From assembly GCA_937124585.1 (NCBI GenBank), contig CAKZKT010000006.1:1-64000 (forward strand): DNA of 64,000 nt, in the 5' to 3' direction. Under the pieces are notes generated by a model that saw nothing but the letters and a program-made list of their open reading frames with translations, had not been told where the DNA came from and made no database searches. This document shows positions 42,945 to 51,896 of this stretch, piece by piece. The position numbers were made by a program, and so were the translations under genes. Each line of letters begins with the position of its first letter. Position 1 is the stretch's first letter. The DNA is from an uncultured Anaerolineae bacterium. Its GTDB lineage: Bacteria; Chloroflexota; Anaerolineae; CG2-30-64-16.

Positions 42945-43783
42945 GATTCGGCGCCCATTGCTTCATTTTCACCACAACATGGGCCGATGATCAGCTCGCC
43001 ATACTGGACACAGCCGCCGGGCTGGGCCTGGATTGCTTCGAGATCGCGGTCGGCGACGATGTGCATTTCACCCCGTCTCTGACCCGACGTCGCGCCGAAG
43101 CACTTGGTCTGGCCCTGATCGTCAGCCCGGGCGGCCAATGGCCGCCCGAGTGCGACCTCTCGGCCGACGATCCGACCGAGCGCGCGGCCGGGCTGGCGTG
43201 GCATCGGCGACAGGTTGACCTCGCCGCCGAACTGGGCGCGGTGGCCTACACCGGCGCGCTCTATGGCCATCCAGGTACGGTCAAGCGTCGCGTGCCGCCG
43301 GCCGATGAGTATCCCCGCACGGCCGAAGGCCTGGCCCGGCTGGCCGAATACGCGAGGCAACGAAATGTGCAGGTCGCCATCGAGCCGATGAGCCATTTCC
43401 GCACCCACATGGTGAACACGCCCGGCCAGGCCATGCGCCTGCTCGCCCTGGCCGACCATCCGAACCTCTACGTGCTGCTCGACACTTATCACATGATCAC
43501 CGAGGTGCGAGACTACGGCCAGGCCATTCGCACTGTCGGCACGAGGCTGTGGGGCCTGCATGCGTGCGAAAACGACCGCGGCACGCCGGGCGGCGGCCTG
43601 GTGCCGTGGCCAACCATCTTCACCGCGCTGCGGGAGATCGGCTTCGCCGGCTACGTGCTGATGGAAGCCTACAATTCGAGCCTGGGCGATTTCGCTGTGC
43701 GCCGCGGCATGTTTCACAACGTATGCCCGGACGGCACGGCCTTTGTGCGCCACGGGCTGGCCTTTCTGCGCAGCGGGATCTGA
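42941..43783 (+). CDS. Sugar epimerase/isomerase, TIM barrel
   Basis: A 280-residue xylose-isomerase-like barrel, closest in pattern to D-tagatose/D-psicose 3-epimerases. The usual four metal ligands can be seen: Glu in VAIEPMSHF, Asp in LLDTYHM, His in GLHACENDRG and Glu in LMEAYNS. It probably epimerises a ketose or ketose phosphate. The ATG overlaps the stop of the zinc-ribbon gene by four bases (ATGA), giving coupling. It closes the 37258-43783 unit; the next gene has its own promoter. Confidence 0.82.
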   Translation: MRFGAHCFIFTTTWADDQLAILDTAAGLGLDCFEIAVGDDVHFTPSLTRRRAEALGLALIVSPGGQWPPECDLSADDPTERAAGLAWHRRQVDLAAELGAVAYTGALYGHPGTVKRRVPPADEYPRTAEGLARLAEYARQRNVQVAIEPMSHFRTHMVNTPGQAMRLLALADHPNLYVLLDTYHMITEVRDYGQAIRTVGTRLWGLHACENDRGTPGGGLVPWPTIFTALREIGFAGYVLMEAYNSSLGDFAVRRGMFHNVCPDGTAFVRHGLAFLRSGI

Positions 43784-43887
43784 TGGCCATCGAGGCCGCC
43801 CTGCCCCGCAAATCACCGCACCAATCACGAAAAGGAAGACCGCCTACTTTCAGTCTCTCCGATTATTGATATTTTACACATGAGAAT

Positions 43888-43916
43888 TTGACTAAAATCA
43901 CCAAGCACGATATGAT
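43888..43916 (+). promoter_or_regulatory. Promoter of the suf operon
   Basis: TTGACT, a 17 base spacer and TATGAT: five of six matches in each box. It sits in an AT-rich island within GC-rich DNA. Transcription should begin near 43923, at the left edge of the operator-like repeat, giving a leader of about 78 bases before the regulator gene. Confidence 0.75.
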
Positions 43917-43923
43917 TTCGTCC

Positions 43924-43949
43924 GTTGTCGAGCGCAGAGCGCCGACAAC
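43924..43949. promoter_or_regulatory. Candidate SufR operator
   Basis: A perfect inverted repeat GTTGTCG-N12-CGACAAC lying directly at the predicted transcription start of the regulator gene. Cyanobacterial SufR is known to bind CAAC-N6-GTTG sites; the same four-base words occur here in the opposite order and with wider spacing. Position over the start point fits autorepression. The call is inference from symmetry and place. Confidence 0.55.
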
Positions 43950-44000
43950 TGAACGGACCGATGCTCAGGACAGGCCCGGGAGGCCAAAACGAAGGACACC

Positions 44001-44654
44001 ATGATCGCCAAACAGCTGAACAGCAGTCCGGCCGGAGAATTGCTCACGATCCTCCAACGCCGAGGCGCCTCGACCATCAAGGAGCTAGAGGATGCCCTGG
44101 GCGTGACCGCTACCGCGGTACGCCAGCAGATCGCCAGCCTGATGGCCGACGGCTACATCGAGGCGCAGGTCGAGCGTGCCGGCCGCGGCCGGCCGCGCCA
44201 TGTATACTCCTTGACGCCCAAAGGCCGCGCGCTCTTCCCGCGCCACTACGACGAGTTCACGAACACACTGTTGCGGGAGATCCTGGTGAGCGAAGGCCCG
44301 GAGAAGGTACAGGCGTTGCTGGGCCGCTTGAGCCGGCGCATGGCCGAGCAGTACGAGCACCAGTTGAGCGGCCTGCCGCCGAGCGAGCGCGCGGCCAGAT
44401 TGTCGGAACTGCTCAACGCGAAGGGCATTCTGACCGAAATCAAATTCGAGCCGGATGCGATCTTCGTTCACGAGTACACCTGCCCATACTACGAACTGGC
44501 GCTGGAGAATCGGGCGATCTGCGACATGGAAGAAGAAATGCTGGCCCATGCGGTCCAACAGCCGGTGGAGCTGGTGAAATGCACGCTGGACGGGCACCAC
44601 GGGTGCCAGTTCAGGATCGAGACGAACGCTTCGTCATCATCGAAGCCAAACTGA
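44001..44654 (+). CDS. sufR: SufR-type iron-sulfur cluster repressor
   Basis: A 217-residue regulator with an N-terminal winged helix (about 8-70: LTILQRRGASTIKELEDALGVTATAVRQQIASLMADG and the wing VERAGRGRPRHVYSLT) and a C-terminal sensory region holding four Cys at 161, 174, 194 and 202 (C-x12-C-x19-C-x7-C). This matches SufR, which holds an Fe-S cluster and represses the suf operon while clusters are plentiful. The ATG at 44001 follows GAAGGAC. It is the first gene of the locus, 18 bases before sufC, and has a candidate operator at its own promoter, so autoregulation is likely. Confidence 0.88.
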   Translation: MIAKQLNSSPAGELLTILQRRGASTIKELEDALGVTATAVRQQIASLMADGYIEAQVERAGRGRPRHVYSLTPKGRALFPRHYDEFTNTLLREILVSEGPEKVQALLGRLSRRMAEQYEHQLSGLPPSERAARLSELLNAKGILTEIKFEPDAIFVHEYTCPYYELALENRAICDMEEEMLAHAVQQPVELVKCTLDGHHGCQFRIETNASSSSKPN

Positions 44655-44672
44655 ACAGAGGAGAATCAAGAC

Positions 44673-45506
44673 ATGCCTGCTGAGCTAGTGATCAAAGACC
44701 TGCACGTTTCCGTCGAGGGCAAAGCCATCCTGCGGGGAGTCAATCTGACCGTGCGCCAGGGCGAAGTACATGCGCTGATGGGGCCGAACGGCTCGGGCAA
44801 AAGCACCCTGGCCTACACGATTGCCGGCCACCCGCACTATGAAGTTACCGGCGGCGATATTTTATTGAACGGCGAGAGCATCCTGTCGCTGGCGCCCGAT
44901 GAGCGCGCCAAAGCCGGCCTCTTTCTGGCCTTCCAGTATCCGACCGCCATTCCGGGCGTCAGCATGGCGAACTTCCTGCGCCAGGCAGTGAGCGCCGTGC
45001 GCGGCTACACCGACAAAGCCAAGCAGGCCGTAGCTGAAGGCGGCAGCGTCAAGCCGATCGGCTCCGAGCTGATGCCAATGCGCGAATTCCGCCGCGAACT
45101 GACCGAAAAGATGGAAAAGCTGCACATTGACCCGGCCTTCGCCCGACGCTACCTGAACGACGGCTTCTCCGGCGGCGAGAAAAAGCGCGCCGAGATCCTG
45201 CAAATGGCGATGCTGGAGCCGAAGATCGCGGTGCTCGACGAGACCGACTCGGGCCTGGACATTGATGCGCTACGCGTCGTCGCCGAGGGCGTCAACAGCC
45301 TGCTCGGCCCCAACCTGGGCGTGCTGCTCATCACCCACTACCAGCGGCTGCTGAACTACATCAAGCCGGACTTCGTGCACGTCTTCTACAATGGCCAGAT
45401 CGTCCAGTCGGGCGGGCCCGACCTGGCGCTTGAGCTGGAGGCGAAGGGCTACAGCTGGGTGCGCGAGCTGTTCGGCGAGCCGATGCCAGGGCAAGAGATG
45501 GCGTGA
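44673..45506 (+). CDS. sufC: Fe-S cluster assembly ATPase SufC
   Basis: The ABC-type ATPase of the SufBCD scaffold complex, which drives cluster assembly in the cytoplasm. At 277 residues it is slightly longer than typical SufC (about 250). Walker A is GPNGSGKST (37-45), the signature is [12 protein letters not shown] and Walker B with the D-loop is [16 protein letters not shown], the exact SufC form. A GAGGAG ribosome site precedes the ATG. It lies between sufR and sufB in the standard order for actinobacteria-, cyanobacteria- and Chloroflexota-type suf operons. Confidence 0.96.
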   Translation: MPAELVIKDLHVSVEGKAILRGVNLTVRQGEVHALMGPNGSGKSTLAYTIAGHPHYEVTGGDILLNGESILSLAPDERAKAGLFLAFQYPTAIPGVSMANFLRQAVSAVRGYTDKAKQAVAEGGSVKPIGSELMPMREFRRELTEKMEKLHIDPAFARRYLNDGFSGGEKKRAEILQMAMLEPKIAVLDETDSGLDIDALRVVAEGVNSLLGPNLGVLLITHYQRLLNYIKPDFVHVFYNGQIVQSGGPDLALELEAKGYSWVRELFGEPMPGQEMA

Positions 45507-45540
45507 AACGTGATGTGTGAAACGACGATAGGAGTGAACT

Positions 45541-46959
45541 ATGCCTGCAACTGACACCGATCGCCAGGCGCTTGCCGAGGTCAAGAGCGAATACAAATAC
45601 GGCTGGAGCCAGCCGGAGAACTACGTCTTCAAGGCGCGCAAGGGGCTGGATCACGAGATCATTGATCAGATCAGCGTGATGAAGGGAGAGCCGGAGTGGA
45701 TGCGCAAGCTGCGCCACGACGCGCTCGACATCTTCTTTTCGAAGCCCATTCCCACCTGGGGCGCCGACCTGAGTGGCATTGACTATCAGGACATCTACTA
45801 CTACATCAAGCCGGTGGAGACGCAGGGCCGCAGCTGGGAAGACCTGCCGGCGGACATCAAGGAGACGTTCGACCGGTTGGGCATCCCCGAGGCTGAACGC
45901 AAATTCCTCGCCGGCGCGGGCGCGCAATACGAGAGCGAGGCCGTGTATCACTCCTTGAAACAGGAGTGGGAGCGCCAGGGCGTCATCTTCGTAGACAGCG
46001 ACACCGGCCTGCGCGAATATCCGGAGATCTACAAAGAATTCTTCGGCACCGTGGTGCCTGCCACCGACAACGTCTTCGCGGCCCTGAACACGGCCGCCTG
46101 GTCGGGCGGTTCGTTCGTCTACGTGCCGAAGGGCGTCCATCTCGACATTCCGTTGCAAGCCTACTTCCGCATCAACGCGCAGAGCATGGGCCAGTTCGAG
46201 CGCACCCTCATCATCGTGGATGAAGGCGCCAGCGTGCACTATGTCGAAGGCTGCACCGCGCCGGTCTACTCCACCGATTCGCTGCACAGCGGCGTCATCG
46301 AGATCATCGTGCGCAAGAACGCGCGCTGCCGCTACACGACCATCCAGAACTGGTCCACCAATGTGTACAACCTGGTGACACAGCGCGCGCTGGTGTACGA
46401 GGGCGGCACCATGGAATGGGTGGATGCCAATCTGGGCTCGAAGGTCACCATGAAATACCCGTCGGTCTACATGCTCGGCCCCAACGCGCGCGGCCAGATC
46501 CTCTCGATGGCGTTCGCCGGGCCGGGCCAGCATCTGGACACCGGCGGCAAGCTGGTCCACGCGGCGCCGAACACGTCGAGCCAGCTCATCTCCAAGTCCA
46601 TCAGCAAAGGTGGCGGCCGCGCCTCCTATCGCGGCCTGTTGAAAGTGAGCAAAGGCGCGCATGGGGCCAGGTCGAACGTCGTCTGCGACGCGCTGCTCCT
46701 GGACGAACGGAGCCGCTCCGACACCTATCCGTACATCGAAATTGACGAGGACGATGTCACGGTCGGCCACGAAGCATCGGTCAGCAAGATCGGCGAAGAA
46801 CAGCTCTTCTACCTGATGAGCCGTGGTCTCTCCGAAGACGAGGCCAGCGCCATGATCGTCTCTGGCTTCATCGAGCCGATGGTGAAGGAGCTGCCCATGG
46901 AATACGCCGTCGAAATGAACCGCCTGATCCAACTCCAGATGGAGGGGTCTATTGGGTGA
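45541..46959 (+). CDS. sufB: Fe-S cluster assembly scaffold SufB
   Basis: The 472-residue scaffold subunit on which clusters form together with SufD and SufC. The N-terminal region ([21 protein letters not shown]) and the core [30 protein letters not shown] are diagnostic. The Cys equivalent to the essential one of E. coli SufB is C382 in [44 protein letters not shown] is the conserved C-terminal core. The ATG follows GATAGGAG. It is separated from sufD by a GTAGACAAGG palindrome, an unusual insertion within an otherwise tight operon. Confidence 0.96.
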   Translation: MPATDTDRQALAEVKSEYKYGWSQPENYVFKARKGLDHEIIDQISVMKGEPEWMRKLRHDALDIFFSKPIPTWGADLSGIDYQDIYYYIKPVETQGRSWEDLPADIKETFDRLGIPEAERKFLAGAGAQYESEAVYHSLKQEWERQGVIFVDSDTGLREYPEIYKEFFGTVVPATDNVFAALNTAAWSGGSFVYVPKGVHLDIPLQAYFRINAQSMGQFERTLIIVDEGASVHYVEGCTAPVYSTDSLHSGVIEIIVRKNARCRYTTIQNWSTNVYNLVTQRALVYEGGTMEWVDANLGSKVTMKYPSVYMLGPNARGQILSMAFAGPGQHLDTGGKLVHAAPNTSSQLISKSISKGGGRASYRGLLKVSKGAHGARSNVVCDALLLDERSRSDTYPYIEIDEDDVTVGHEASVSKIGEEQLFYLMSRGLSEDEASAMIVSGFIEPMVKELPMEYAVEMNRLIQLQMEGSIG

Positions 46960-46967
46960 GGAAGGCG

Positions 46968-47049
46968 GCAGGTAGGCAGGTAGACAAGTAGACAAGTAGA
47001 CAAGGAAGGGGCAGTCGAAGTCTCCTTGTTTCCCTGTTTCCTTGTTTCC
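46968..47049. repeat. GTAGACAAGG palindrome, copy 3
   Basis: GGCAGGTAGGCAGGTAGACA and two further AGTAGACA words on the left face CTCCTTGTTTCC and two related CTTGTTTCC words on the right. This copy is less symmetrical than the other two. It occupies most of the 110 base gap between sufB and sufD. Confidence 0.78.
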
Positions 47050-47069
47050 GCATATAACGGAGATCAAAC

Positions 47070-48359
47070 ATGACAGTTCAAATCCTGACAACACCGGTAG
47101 CGGTGCTCGCCGATAAAAAAGACGAACCTGCGTGGATGCTCGATCTGCGCACCAGGGCCTGGCGTTTCTTCGAGGAAATTCCCTGGCCCACCGGCACCGA
47201 GGAGACCTGGCGTCGCACCAAGCTGACCGGCTTCCATTTGGAGGATTACACGCCGCTGGCCGGCGACAACCCATCGGCCGGCCTGCACGAAGAGACGGCC
47301 AAAGCGCTCGCCGAGGTGGAAAGTATCGGCAGCCTGGCCATCGAAGATGGCGTCGCCCGCGTTCGCGAACTCGACCCGGCGCTCAGCCGTCGCGGCGTGA
47401 TCCTCTGCGCCCTGGATGCCGCAGTACGAGAACACCCCGATCTGGTGCAAAAGTACTTCGGCAGCGTCGTCGCAGTTGACGAGAACAAATTCAGCGCGCT
47501 GAACTACGCCCTGTGGAACAGTGGCACGTTCGTCTACGTGCCGCGCAACGTGATCGTAGACAAACCGCTTCAGGTCGTGATCCGTCAAAGCACAGGCAGA
47601 TCGGCCGGCTATCACCACACCATCGTCGTCGCCGAAGAGGGTGCGGCAGTCACCCTGGTCGAGGATTTCCTGGGCGCCGATGAGGGCATGACCGACAGCA
47701 CCGTCGAATTGATCGCCGGCCCCAACAGCCAGCTGCACTACCTGCATCTGCAAAACCTGGCGACCACGGCCTGGAACTTCGGCACCCAGCGCATGCGCCT
47801 GGAGCGCGACGCCACCCTGCGCCATTTCATCGGCTCGTGGGGCAGCCGACTGAGCAAGAACTGGATCAACATGGAGCTGGTAGGCCAGGGGAGCACCGGT
47901 GAACTGCTCGGGCTCTACTTCCCCAGCGGCCGGCAGCACCTCGATCACCACACCAACCAGCTGCACAAGGCGCCGCACGCGACCAGCGACCTGCTCTTCA
48001 AAGGCGCGCTGAAAGACCGGGCGCGCGCCGTCTACCAGGGCTACATCAAGGTATATTCCGGCGCGCAGAAGACCAACGCCTATCAGGCGAACCGCAACCT
48101 AATGCTGAGCAAGCAGGCCCGCGCCGACAGCATCCCGGGCCTGGAGATCGAAGCCGACGACGTGCGCTGCACGCATGGCGCCACCGCCGGCCAGATCCCC
48201 GACGAATACATCTTCTACCTGATGGCGCGCGGCATAGATCGCACCAACGCCGAGCGCATGATCGTGCAGGGCTTCTTCGAGGAGGTGTTGAACCGCATCC
48301 CGGTCGAGGGCGTGCGCAACAAACTCGAGACGGAGATCGCGCGCAAATTGGGGCTGTGA
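47070..48359 (+). CDS. sufD: Fe-S cluster assembly protein SufD
   Basis: The 429-residue partner of SufB in the SufBC2D complex, where it forms the heterodimer interface and takes part in iron entry. It has the shared core [31 protein letters not shown] and the C-terminal region [33 protein letters not shown]; the His matching the important His of E. coli SufD is H369. The start follows AACGGAGATC. It is transcribed with sufB despite the palindrome between them and is followed after 43 bases by a rhodanese gene. Confidence 0.95.
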   Translation: MTVQILTTPVAVLADKKDEPAWMLDLRTRAWRFFEEIPWPTGTEETWRRTKLTGFHLEDYTPLAGDNPSAGLHEETAKALAEVESIGSLAIEDGVARVRELDPALSRRGVILCALDAAVREHPDLVQKYFGSVVAVDENKFSALNYALWNSGTFVYVPRNVIVDKPLQVVIRQSTGRSAGYHHTIVVAEEGAAVTLVEDFLGADEGMTDSTVELIAGPNSQLHYLHLQNLATTAWNFGTQRMRLERDATLRHFIGSWGSRLSKNWINMELVGQGSTGELLGLYFPSGRQHLDHHTNQLHKAPHATSDLLFKGALKDRARAVYQGYIKVYSGAQKTNAYQANRNLMLSKQARADSIPGLEIEADDVRCTHGATAGQIPDEYIFYLMARGIDRTNAERMIVQGFFEEVLNRIPVEGVRNKLETEIARKLGL

Positions 48360-48402
48360 ATCACCAGATCGGCAAGGGAGGAGGTCGGACAGGAGGACTG
48401 CG

Positions 48403-49257
48403 GTGACCGACAAAGGTTATGTTCATTCCGAAAAAGTAGTGACCACGGCCTGGGTAGCTGAGCATCTTACCGATCCAGGCGTGCGCATCGTCGAATCGAA
48501 TGAAGATGTCCTGCTCTACGAGCGCGGACACATTCCGGGCGCAGTGCACATTGACTGGGTGGCCGACCTGAACGACCCGATCACCCGTGACTACCTCAAC
48601 CGGGAGCAGTTCGAGCGGTTGATGGCGCGCCATGGCATCGCCAACGATACCTTCATCGTATTCTACGGCGACAAAAACAACTGGTGGGCATGTTACGCCC
48701 TGTGGGTCTTTGAACTGTTCGGCCACACCAAAACGGCCATCATGGACGGCGGCCGGCTGAAATGGGAGCAGGAAGGCCGCCCCATGACGCGCGATGTGCC
48801 ATCCTATCCGCCGACAACGTATGCGGCGCAGGATCGCGCCGACTACAAGATCCGGGCCTTCCGGGACGATGTGTTGGCCCACATCCGCGCCGGGCGACCT
48901 CTGGTGGATGTGCGCAGCCCGGGCGAGTATACCGGCAAGCTCTACCACATGGAGGGCTACCCGCAGGAAGGCGCGTTGCGCGCCGGCCACATCAAAGGCG
49001 CAGTCAACGTGCCGTGGGCGCGAGCAGCCAACCCGAACGATGGCACCTTCAAGACGGCCGAGGAACTCCGCGCCATCTACGAGAGCGAACAAGGACTGAG
49101 GCCCAGCGACAGCGTCATCGCCTACTGCCGCATCGGCGAACGGTCGAGCCACACCTGGTTTGTGCTCAAATACCTGCTCGGCTACCCCAACGTCCGCAAC
49201 TACGACGGCAGCTGGACGGAATGGGGCAACCTGGTCGGCGTGCCGATCGAACGCTGA
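48403..49257 (+). CDS. Thiosulfate/mercaptopyruvate sulfurtransferase
   Basis: A tandem-rhodanese sulfurtransferase of 284 residues. The inactive first domain covers about 1-140 ([26 protein letters not shown]), and the active second domain has the persulfide Cys242 in [14 protein letters not shown]. Such enzymes move sulfane sulfur from thiosulfate or 3-mercaptopyruvate to acceptors. Its place inside the suf locus suggests it supplies or recycles persulfide sulfur for cluster assembly, which is inference. The start is a GTG at 48403 with a strong AGGAGGAC site. It is the last gene before the second suf promoter. Confidence 0.9.
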   Translation: MTDKGYVHSEKVVTTAWVAEHLTDPGVRIVESNEDVLLYERGHIPGAVHIDWVADLNDPITRDYLNREQFERLMARHGIANDTFIVFYGDKNNWWACYALWVFELFGHTKTAIMDGGRLKWEQEGRPMTRDVPSYPPTTYAAQDRADYKIRAFRDDVLAHIRAGRPLVDVRSPGEYTGKLYHMEGYPQEGALRAGHIKGAVNVPWARAANPNDGTFKTAEELRAIYESEQGLRPSDSVIAYCRIGERSSHTWFVLKYLLGYPNVRNYDGSWTEWGNLVGVPIER

Positions 49258-49270
49258 GGCCCGATCCCAT

Positions 49271-49310
49271 GCTGCGAGTGATGGGCTCCGATCTGCCGGT
49301 CACTCGCAGC
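49271..49310 (+). terminator. Hairpin after the rhodanese gene
   Basis: GCTGCGAGTGA (49271-49281) and TCACTCGCAGC (49300-49310) form a perfect 11 bp stem with an 18 base loop, flanked by a weaker CCGAT/ATCGG pair. It starts 14 bases after the stop. No T-run follows, so termination is possible but uncertain; partial read-through would fit the internal promoter downstream. Confidence 0.35.
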
Positions 49311-49348
49311 CATCGGCGCGCACGGCCGTTTAAGGCTCCCCCTCTGTC

Positions 49349-49377
49349 TTGCAGCCCACTCCCTTCAGCGGTATACT
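49349..49377 (+). promoter_or_regulatory. Internal suf promoter
   Basis: TTGCAG, 17 base spacer, TATACT, placed 24 bases before the GTG of the first scaffold gene. With the hairpin upstream it suggests that the scaffold-sufS half of the locus is also transcribed on its own. No GTTGTCG repeat lies near it, so it may escape SufR control. Confidence 0.6.
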
Positions 49378-49400
49378 TTAGGTAAAAGGAGCACTCCCAG

Positions 49401-49781
49401 GTGGATCGCCAAGCGAAGATTGACTTCATCCTGGATCATTACGAGAACCCGCGGCATCACGGGCCGCTGGCTGATGCCACTGTGGTACAAAAAGGCGGCA
49501 ATCCCGGCTGCGGCGACGTCATCACATTCTATCTGAAGATCACTGACGGTCGGATCAACGATATCGGATTCGAGGGCGATGGCTGCACCATCAGCATGGC
49601 CGCCGCTTCCATGGTGGCCGAGATGTTTGTTGGTAAAACCCTGGCCGAGGTCGAAGCCACCTCACCCGATGTTATCCTCGACCTGCTGGGTCGCGAGATC
49701 GCCGGCACGCGACTGAAATGTGCGCTGTTGGGGCTGAACACGACCAAAGAAGCAGTGCGTCAGTTGCGTCCGACAACGTGA
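49401..49781 (+). CDS. sufU: Fe-S scaffold / sulfur acceptor, IscU/SufU type (copy 1)
   Basis: A 126-residue U-type protein. The three ligand Cys and the Asp are C37-x-D39 (NPGCGDVITF), C62 (GDGCTIS) and C107 (LKCALLGL). It lacks the LPPVK chaperone motif of IscU. In SufU-containing bacteria this protein receives sulfur from SufS at a zinc site. The start is a GTG with GGAG about 10 bases upstream. It differs clearly from the second copy at 51196, and only one copy is usual beside sufS. It lies under its own promoter, before sufS. Confidence 0.88.
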   Translation: MDRQAKIDFILDHYENPRHHGPLADATVVQKGGNPGCGDVITFYLKITDGRINDIGFEGDGCTISMAAASMVAEMFVGKTLAEVEATSPDVILDLLGREIAGTRLKCALLGLNTTKEAVRQLRPTT

Positions 49782-49876
49782 ATGCGACAACGAGCATGAA
49801 CTCTTTCTGTACAGAACGGCGCAAGTCGAAAGCCGACTGTGTTCCAAAATAACGACAACGCCAAAGAGGTGCGGTC

Positions 49877-51145
49877 GTGTCTACACCAACCAGGACCCAA
49901 TCCACCGAACAGCGGCCTCCTGCGCTCAATGTCGAAGCAATTCGGGCCGACTTTCCGATTCTCCAGCGCCGCGTCCACGGCCTGCCGCTCGTCTATCTGG
50001 ACAACGCGGCCACCTCGCAAAAGCCGCGCAGCGTGCTCGACGCGCTGACGCGCTACTACGAGCAGACCAATGCCAACGTCCATCGCGGGGTGCACACGCT
50101 GAGCGAGGAGGCAACCGCCCAATACGAGGCCGCGCGCGCCAAAGTCGCCAGCTTCATCGGCTCCTGTTGCCCGAAAGAGATCATCTGGACGCGCAACGCC
50201 AGCGAGGCAATGAACCTGTTGGCCCAGAGTTGGGGCCGCGCCAACCTGAGGCGCGGGGACCGCGTCCTGCTCACCGAGATGGAGCACCACTCGAACATCG
50301 TGCCGTGGCAGATCCTCTCCGCCGAGCTGGGCTTCGAGATCGCCTACCTGCGTGTTGCCGACGACGGCACACTGATCCTGGACGACTTGCCCCGACTGCT
50401 CGATGGCCGCACAAAGCTGTTCAGCTTCACCTACATGTCGAACGTCCTCGGCACGATCAATCCGGTGGTCGAGTTGACGCGTGCCGCGCACCGGGCCGGC
50501 GCGCTGGTGCACCTGGATGCCTGCCAGGCGGTGCCGCACATGCCCGTGAACGTGACCGAACTGGACATAGATTTCATGTCCTTTTCCGGCCACAAAATGC
50601 TCGGCCCGACCGGCATCGGCGCGCTGTGGGGCCGCCGCGAGCTGTTGAATGTCATGCCGCCATGGATGGGCGGCGGCGATATGATCCGCGAGGTGCATCT
50701 GAGCGGCTTCAAACCCAGCGAACTGCCGTGGAAGTTCGAAGCCGGCACGCCCGCCATCGCGCAGGCCATCGGCCTCGGCGCGGCGGTGGACTATCTGGAA
50801 CGGACCGGCATGGCCGCCATTCATCAGGCCGAACGCGAGCTCATCGCCTACGCGATGGAGCGCCTGGCCACGGTGGAAGGCTTGCGCATCCTGGGCCCGG
50901 CGGCCGATCAACGCGGGGGCCTGGTCAGCTTCGTGTTGGGCGATATCCACCCGCACGACATCGCAGCCGTGCTGGACAACCTGGGCATCGCCATTCGCGC
51001 CGGCCACCATTGCGCGCAGCCGCTGCACGAACGCTATCGCATCCCGGCCAGTGCGCGCGCCAGCTTCTACCTGTACAACACACGTGAAGAGGTGGACTTG
51101 CTGGTGAAGGCGCTCCACAAAGTAGTGGAAATATTCAATTTCTGA
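49877..51145 (+). CDS. sufS: Cysteine desulfurase SufS
   Basis: A 422-residue group II cysteine desulfurase that takes sulfur from cysteine as an enzyme persulfide. PLP binds K240 in SFSGHKMLGPTG, and the active Cys379 lies in the short loop RAGHHCAQPLH. The N-terminus (AIRADFPILQRRVHGLPLVYLDNAATSQKP) is the standard SufS opening. The start is GTG at 49877 after AAAGAGGTG. Downstream by 50 bases is the second scaffold gene. With SufU it feeds sulfur to SufBCD. Confidence 0.95.
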   Translation: MSTPTRTQSTEQRPPALNVEAIRADFPILQRRVHGLPLVYLDNAATSQKPRSVLDALTRYYEQTNANVHRGVHTLSEEATAQYEAARAKVASFIGSCCPKEIIWTRNASEAMNLLAQSWGRANLRRGDRVLLTEMEHHSNIVPWQILSAELGFEIAYLRVADDGTLILDDLPRLLDGRTKLFSFTYMSNVLGTINPVVELTRAAHRAGALVHLDACQAVPHMPVNVTELDIDFMSFSGHKMLGPTGIGALWGRRELLNVMPPWMGGGDMIREVHLSGFKPSELPWKFEAGTPAIAQAIGLGAAVDYLERTGMAAIHQAERELIAYAMERLATVEGLRILGPAADQRGGLVSFVLGDIHPHDIAAVLDNLGIAIRAGHHCAQPLHERYRIPASARASFYLYNTREEVDLLVKALHKVVEIFNF

Positions 51146-51195
51146 TGCGCGTCTGACCAGATGTGACGGTCAGCGCACGACAAAGGGCTATCATC

Positions 51196-51573
51196 ATGGA
51201 TTTGTACGCCGAAGAGATCCTTGATCACTACAAACATCCGCGCCATTTCGGGCATCTCGATCACCCGACGGTCACCTTTCACGATCGCAACCCGCTCTGC
51301 GGCGACGAGATCACGCTGGAGCTGCAGATCGTGGACGACAAGGTGGCCGATGTTGCCTTCACCGGTCACGGCTGCGCCATCAGCCGCGCCGCCGCCTCGA
51401 TGATGTCCGAGGAGATCATCGGCAAGTCGCTGGATGAGCTGAAGCGCTGGAACAAAGACAACATCCTGGATCTGCTCGGCATCGAAGTCGGCCCGGTGCG
51501 CATCAAATGCGCGCTGTTGCCGCTGAAGGCGCTCAAAGCCGCGGTCTGGGGCATGGGAGAGGAAGATGAGTAG
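51196..51573 (+). CDS. sufU: Fe-S scaffold / sulfur acceptor, SufU type (copy 2)
   Basis: A 125-residue U-type protein, paralogue of the one at 49401. Ligands are C35-x-D37 (NPLCGDEITL), C60 (GHGCAIS) and C105 (IKCALLPL). It starts MDLYAEEILDHYKHPRHFG, which is the commonest SufU opening, so this copy is the better candidate for the standard SufS partner. The ATG at 51196 is preferred over a GTG at 51163 because AAAGGG precedes it and the family begins there. Its last eight bases overlap the Rieske gene, so the two are coupled. Confidence 0.9.
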   Translation: MDLYAEEILDHYKHPRHFGHLDHPTVTFHDRNPLCGDEITLELQIVDDKVADVAFTGHGCAISRAAASMMSEEIIGKSLDELKRWNKDNILDLLGIEVGPVRIKCALLPLKALKAAVWGMGEEDE

Positions 51574-51877
51574 GTTCGTCAAAGTCGCCCGCGTGGATGA
51601 GATCCCGCCCAACAGCAAGAAGATCGTCGAAGTGGACGGCGTCGAGATCGTCGTGGTCAACGTGGACGGTGCCTTCTACGCCCTCGAGGACGTCTGCACG
51701 CACGACGGCGGCCCGCTCGGCGAGGGCAGACTGGAAGGCTGCCAGTTGATCTGCCCGCGGCACGGCGCTCGCTTCGATGTGCGCACCGGCGCGGCCCTCA
51801 CCATGCCGGCGGTCGAGCCGGCGCCCACCTACGCCGTGCGCATCCAGGGCAACGACGTCCTGGTGGAATCATATTGA
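51566..51877 (+). CDS. Rieske-type ferredoxin
   Basis: A small soluble [2Fe-2S] Rieske protein of 103 residues. The cluster ligands are C44-x-H46 (DVCTHDG) and C63-x2-H66 (LICPRHGARFDV), the full Rieske pattern, with no membrane anchor or fused oxygenase domain. Similar proteins act as NirD subunits or as ferredoxins for dioxygenases. Here it overlaps sufU and is followed by sufT, so an electron-transfer or cluster-carrier role in Fe-S assembly is likely but inferred. Rieske proteins recur in suf operons of Actinobacteria and Chloroflexota. Confidence 0.9.
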   Translation: MSRFVKVARVDEIPPNSKKIVEVDGVEIVVVNVDGAFYALEDVCTHDGGPLGEGRLEGCQLICPRHGARFDVRTGAALTMPAVEPAPTYAVRIQGNDVLVESY

Positions 51878-51896
51878 ACTATTTGAGGAGCCGATC

